A DNA stretch of 64,000 bases from CBDFKK01 sp965248815 (GTDB taxonomy: Bacteria; Pseudomonadota; Alphaproteobacteria; SMXP01): positions 1,736,001-1,800,000 of the forward strand of contig CBDFKK010000008.1 of the NCBI GenBank assembly GCA_965248815.1, read 5' to 3'. The notes beneath the pieces are model-generated. The model was not told the DNA's origin. It ran no database searches and saw only the letters and a list, made by a program, of their open reading frames with translations. Within the stretch, counting starts at the first letter, position 1, and each line of letters opens with the position of its first letter. Position numbers and translations under genes: made by a program. This document shows, piece after piece, positions 60,740-64,000 of this stretch.

Positions 60740-61753
60740 ATGTCCTCCGAAAGTCTCCCGGTCTCGGGCATTTACGAATTCGTGTTCGGCTCGAGTGCCG
60801 CAAGGCGGGACCCGGTTTTGGAATATTGGAGTCACTTAGGCTTTCATCCCATTGCCGAAGGCAGCCTCGGCCCCTCTGACTCTAATGCCCTCTACGGTCA
60901 GGAGTCACAATTGACGTCACTCCGGTTGGAACATGCGGGCTGCCGCTCTTTTGAAACTGGCTATGTCCGGCTTCAGTTTTGGGACCAGTTACTGAACGAT
61001 GGACTGGGCCAGGCCAAGCCCCTCGACGTTGGCAGCCGCTGGATGGGTCTTTACACCAAAGACATCTTGCAATTGCGTGATGCGTTTGCCGACACCAAGC
61101 ACAACCGCAACGAAAATTGGTGGGTCTCGCCATTGGTGCGCGCGGCGCTGGAATGGCCGGAGCCCGCGTTTGCATTGGATAGGCCTTTTATCGGCCTGCG
61201 CGAGCTCGTGGTCTTGAGCGACGATTTTCGGCACGCCTTTATTCAACGAGGCGGTTTTGATCGGCCGGGGTTCGGAACGTTCGATGACGCACTGCCGTTC
61301 AAAAATACCGAAGGCACTCACGCCAATATCGTGCAGCCCGCGGGGGGCTTTTCTACTGAATTCTACAAACGCGTTTTCGGACTGGTGACGGCGCCCTTCG
61401 GCGAGGCCGAAGATGCCGGCGACAAGCCCTCGACCATCGACGTGCTCGATTTGGCGCCGGGCCAGATGTTCCGCATCGAGCGGTTAACAACGCCTGGCTG
61501 TCCGACCGGCATGATCCAAGTCTATGCCCCTCACGGAGGAGCACAGGATTGCAGATCGTTGTCGCGGCCCGGCTCACGCGGGCTTTGTTTCAACACTTAT
61601 CGCGTTCGCGACATCGCAGCGCTTAAAGACTTAGTCTCGACTCATGGCGCAATGGATGTAACCGACGTCAGGGCAAATGAATTCGGCGAATCGTCCCTTT
61701 GTTTTACTGCGCCCGATGGTATCGCCTGGGGATCTTTGGCTCTGACAGAATAA
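60740..61753 (+). CDS. VOC-fold protein, second copy
   Basis: A 337-residue protein with VOC-like modules (IYEFVFGSSAARRDPVLEYWSHLGFHPIAEG; LRELVVLSDDFRHAFIQRGGF; FYKRVFGLVTAPFGEAED) and a C-terminus typical of the fold (ESSLCFTAPDGIAWGSLAL). It is diverged from the preceding VOC gene, and unlike it contains several His residues. GAAGGAG lies about 10 nt before the ATG. It is 51 bp downstream of the first VOC gene and 19 bp upstream of the oxidoreductase, so the three are co-transcribed. Function unknown. Confidence 0.75.
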   Translation: MSSESLPVSGIYEFVFGSSAARRDPVLEYWSHLGFHPIAEGSLGPSDSNALYGQESQLTSLRLEHAGCRSFETGYVRLQFWDQLLNDGLGQAKPLDVGSRWMGLYTKDILQLRDAFADTKHNRNENWWVSPLVRAALEWPEPAFALDRPFIGLRELVVLSDDFRHAFIQRGGFDRPGFGTFDDALPFKNTEGTHANIVQPAGGFSTEFYKRVFGLVTAPFGEAEDAGDKPSTIDVLDLAPGQMFRIERLTTPGCPTGMIQVYAPHGGAQDCRSLSRPGSRGLCFNTYRVRDIAALKDLVSTHGAMDVTDVRANEFGESSLCFTAPDGIAWGSLALTE

Positions 61754-61772
61754 TCGAAAGAGAAACAAGCGC

Positions 61773-62741
61773 ATGAAAGCTTACATCGTTCGGGAATTCG
61801 GTGGACCGGAAAATATGCATTGGGAAGAGCTTCCCGATCCGGTGCCTGGTCCGAGGCAAATTCTAGTAGACGTTAAAGCAAGCGGCATAAACTTCGCCGA
61901 AACGCGCATGCGCGCCGGAACTTACGGCGGCCAAGAGATTCCCTTCATCATGGGCATGGAAGGCGCGGGCGTCGTCGAATCCGTAGGGCCCGACGTCACA
62001 TCTTTCAAGCCTGGCGACCGCGTCTTCGGCCGCGCGCGGGGCTGCCACGGGGAGAAGGTGATCTTCGATGAAGTCCATCTCATGCCTTTGCCGGACAACT
62101 TGTCATTTGTCGACGGCGCAGCCATTCCCGTCGGCTGGCTGACCGCATGGCATGCCCTCATAACCGTAGCGAAGATTCAAGAAGGTCAACAAGTGCTGAT
62201 CGAGGCCGTGGCAAGCAGCGTCGGCAGCGCTGCACTCAAAATCGCGAAATGGAAAAATTGTTGGGTGGCGGGAACCGCAAGCCGCGACAAAAAGCTTCGA
62301 GCGGCATCAGAGGCCGGCGTGGATCTCGCGATCAACTACAAACAGGAGCGCGTCTCCGAGCGGGTTCTGGCTGCAACCGACAATCAAGGCGTTAACGTCG
62401 GTCTCATGACCATCGGGCAGGAAACCGCTGAAGAATTGCTCGGCTCCATGGCCATGGATGGCAAAGTCATCATGTATGGCAGCACTTCGGGTAAACAAAT
62501 TTGTTTTGATCTTGGGATCGGGACGAGGAACCTTCAACTTCTTTCCATGAGTATTTCGTCCAGTCCGTTGTTCATACCTGAAACGATGAAATCGTTTCGG
62601 GAACTGGCGCTTCCTCTTCTTGCTGATGAAACATTTGTGCCGGTGGTCGGCCATGTCCTGCCCATCTCAAAACTTGTCGAGGCGCACGAGATGGTGAACC
62701 AGCGCGCTCACTACGGAAAGATTATCCTTGAGCTGTCTTAG
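61773..62741 (+). CDS. MDR family quinone-oxidoreductase-like protein
   Basis: A 322-residue medium-chain dehydrogenase/reductase of the zinc-free quinone oxidoreductase type. It has the N-terminal MKAYIVREFGGPENMHWEELPDP, the substrate-domain VKASGINFAETRMRAGTY, MGMEGAGVVESVGPDV and FKPGDRVFGRARG. In the cofactor domain the usual glycine-rich GAAGGVG is EAVASSVGSAALKIAKW, a weak version. It ends the TonB-VOC-VOC-MDR run. Confidence 0.88.
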   Translation: MKAYIVREFGGPENMHWEELPDPVPGPRQILVDVKASGINFAETRMRAGTYGGQEIPFIMGMEGAGVVESVGPDVTSFKPGDRVFGRARGCHGEKVIFDEVHLMPLPDNLSFVDGAAIPVGWLTAWHALITVAKIQEGQQVLIEAVASSVGSAALKIAKWKNCWVAGTASRDKKLRAASEAGVDLAINYKQERVSERVLAATDNQGVNVGLMTIGQETAEELLGSMAMDGKVIMYGSTSGKQICFDLGIGTRNLQLLSMSISSSPLFIPETMKSFRELALPLLADETFVPVVGHVLPISKLVEAHEMVNQRAHYGKIILELS

Positions 62742-62820
62742 GCGTCGGCCCGCTTAAGATTCATAGGCATATATAAAGGCATTTGCTATCCGCCTAGCAC
62801 GCTTTTGAGCCACAACCCGC

Positions 62821-63738
62821 TTAAAGCGGTTCGTCGTCTTGGTAAATACCAACGATTTTATGGCCGGCATTTGTAAAGCTGGCGCGAAACATGACGTTGG
62901 TATTGAACTTCCATGCCGTTTTGCCGTCAGGGGCGACCGCGATTACGCCTCCCAGCCCATTGAGACCTTCAAGTGCTGCCATCATTTGGTCGATCGCCTT
63001 TGCAAGTGAAAGGCCGCCATATTCGACCAAAGCGCAAATATCTCGCGCCATGGCAAGCCGGATGAACATCTCGCCTTGACCCGTACCCGAAATTGCGCCG
63101 GATTTATTGCTGGCATAGGTGCCCGCGCCGATGATGGGCGAATCGCCGACCCGGCCCAGCATTTGACCGCTGCGTCCCCCTGTCGAGGTCGCCGCTGCTA
63201 CCGTGCCGTGAACATCGCAGGCGACGGCACCCACAGTGCCGTATTCTTCTTCAAGTTGCCTCTTCTTTTCTTGCAGCTGCTTCCAGCGATACTCCGTGTA
63301 AAAATAATCTTGGGTGACTTGTTCAAAGCCTTGCGCTTTCGAAAAAACATCGCCGCCTTCGCCTTGAAGCAGGACGTGACTTGTTTTTTGCATGACCGCA
63401 CGTGCAACATTGATTGGGTTCTTGGTTGCGGTCAAACCGGCAACGGCGCCAGCGTCGAGGGTATCGCCTCTCATGATTGAGGCGTCGAGTTTGTGGCACC
63501 CGTCTTCGGTAAACACGGCACCCTTTCCGGCGTTAAACGTCGGCTCGTCTTCTAAAACCACGACGGCCGCTGCGACGGCATCAAGGCTCGTACCGCCGTT
63601 CTTCAAAATTTCCCCGGCTGTCTCAATTGAAGAAATCAGGGCAAAGCGTGATTCCTCCTCATGCGCGAGCTTTCGGTCGAGGACATTGCCGGCACCGCCA
63701 TGGACGACAATCGACCATGTATCATTAAATCGAGCCAT
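62821..63738 (-). CDS. iaaA: Isoaspartyl peptidase / L-asparaginase (Ntn hydrolase, T2 family)
   Basis: A 305-residue plant-type asparaginase precursor that cleaves itself to expose a catalytic threonine and then hydrolyses isoaspartyl dipeptides or asparagine. VVHGGAGNV and FNAGKGAVFTEDG lie in the alpha subunit; the autoprocessing site is Gly-Thr168 in YGTVGAVACDVHGTVAAATSTGG, and GRVGDSPIIGAGTYAS and GTGQGE complete the active site. A Lys/Glu/Gln-rich linker before Thr168 (KQLQEKKRQLEEE) is typical of the precursor. The start at 63738 replaces a longer open frame that has no homology. It is divergent from the FAH gene. Confidence 0.92.
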   Translation of the reverse strand: MARFNDTWSIVVHGGAGNVLDRKLAHEEESRFALISSIETAGEILKNGGTSLDAVAAAVVVLEDEPTFNAGKGAVFTEDGCHKLDASIMRGDTLDAGAVAGLTATKNPINVARAVMQKTSHVLLQGEGGDVFSKAQGFEQVTQDYFYTEYRWKQLQEKKRQLEEEYGTVGAVACDVHGTVAAATSTGGRSGQMLGRVGDSPIIGAGTYASNKSGAISGTGQGEMFIRLAMARDICALVEYGGLSLAKAIDQMMAALEGLNGLGGVIAVAPDGKTAWKFNTNVMFRASFTNAGHKIVGIYQDDEPL

Positions 63739-63872
63739 TGTTGTCTCACTGCGCGTCTTAATCGGAGTTAGAACAATTTTGGAACAGCAGCACAGTAGCG
63801 CGCGCGATATGCCTGGGGTACAACAAAAGTATATTTTGGCTACGAAGCGATGCACGGCAAAGGAAAGTGAAA

Positions 63873-64000
63873 ATGAAGCTTGCGACGTTAAAGAACGGGA
63901 CGCCAGACGGTGCATTACTGATTGTCAGCTCAAGTCTTAATCACGCTATTGCAGCAGCGCAGATCACCCCGACGCTTCAATCCGCGCTCGATCGTTGGAA
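63873..64000 (+). CDS. Fumarylacetoacetate hydrolase family protein, first 42 codons (runs off right edge)
   Basis: An ATG at 63873 behind AAAGGAAAG opens a frame to the end of the window, coding MKLATLKNGTPDGALLIVSS, then LNHAIAAAQITPTLQSALDRW. This is the characteristic N-terminus of bacterial FAH-family proteins (typical start MKLATLKDGTRDGRL), which cleave C-C bonds in breakdown of aromatic compounds. The rest is outside. It is divergent from the isoaspartyl peptidase, with 134 bp between the starts. Confidence 0.8.
   Translation, partial: MKLATLKNGTPDGALLIVSSSLNHAIAAAQITPTLQSALDRW

Overview
The window is chromosomal DNA of an alphaproteobacterium. The evidence is the family content and gene order: RNase D-kdsD-lptCAB-rpoN-hpf-ptsN, Hsp20-DUF1150, aroA-cmk-rpsA-ihfB, trpFBA-accD-folC, the tsaE-amgK-murU-addB-addA-trxA run, and the divL-ahcY-ptsH-EIIA-hprK-chvG-chvI run. 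AddAB, ChvG/ChvI, DivL with a tyrosine in its H-box, the short HPr kinase and a CP4-like class II EPSP synthase all point the same way. The order within the class is uncertain: the housekeeping part looks Hyphomicrobiales- or Parvibaculum-like, while the right end (TonB receptor, DUF1838 lipoprotein, VOC proteins) resembles the catabolic clusters of sphingomonads and similar bacteria.

Layout. 1-3062 (-): glutamate synthase gltD-gltB, with gltB cut by the left edge. 3381-5204: uppP and a convergent NDUFA9-like dehydrogenase. 5361-12664 (+): tRNA-Leu, RNase D, KdsD, the LPS exporter subunits LptC/LptA/LptB, sigma-54, HPF and PtsN. 12700-14389 (-): DUF1150, Hsp20, tRNA-Ala flanked by REP-like palindromes, and a FYDLN-acid protein. 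14544-24945 (+): aroA, cmk, rpsA, ihfB, lapA, trpF, trpB, trpA, accD, folC. 24942-34327 (-): trxA, addA, addB, murU, amgK, tsaE in a tight overlapping run. 34569-36231 (+): ferredoxin reductase and [2Fe-2S] ferredoxin. 36280-45044 (-): divL (interrupted), ahcY, HPr, EIIA-Man, HprK, ChvG, ChvI. 45505-47968: two genes I do not recognise. 48079-51192 (-): polA and a zinc-finger gene. 51392-52384 (+): an orphan ABC ATPase.

From 52.4 kb to the right edge the content changes to accessory metabolism: DUF1838 lipoprotein, SDR, tRNA-Arg, MFS permease, a fluoroacetate-dehalogenase-like hydrolase, a TonB-dependent receptor, two VOC proteins, an MDR oxidoreductase, an isoaspartyl peptidase and the start of an FAH-family gene. 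This reads as uptake and degradation of a small organic compound; the substrate cannot be told from sequence.

Three genes carry inactivating-looking changes. divL has an in-frame amber codon. The DUF1838 gene has a TAA just after its best-placed start. The TonB receptor has lost part of its plug domain and changed frame. Other items worth a look are a 17-bp perfect hairpin inside an ABC ATPase gene, a 24-nt in-frame duplication in gltD, a 21-nt duplication of the tRNA-Ala 3' end next to a pair of REP-like palindromes, a composite palindromic repeat, an operator-like palindrome before ahcY, and the unrecognised 576-residue protein divergent from chvI. I found no CRISPR array, insertion sequence or prophage.
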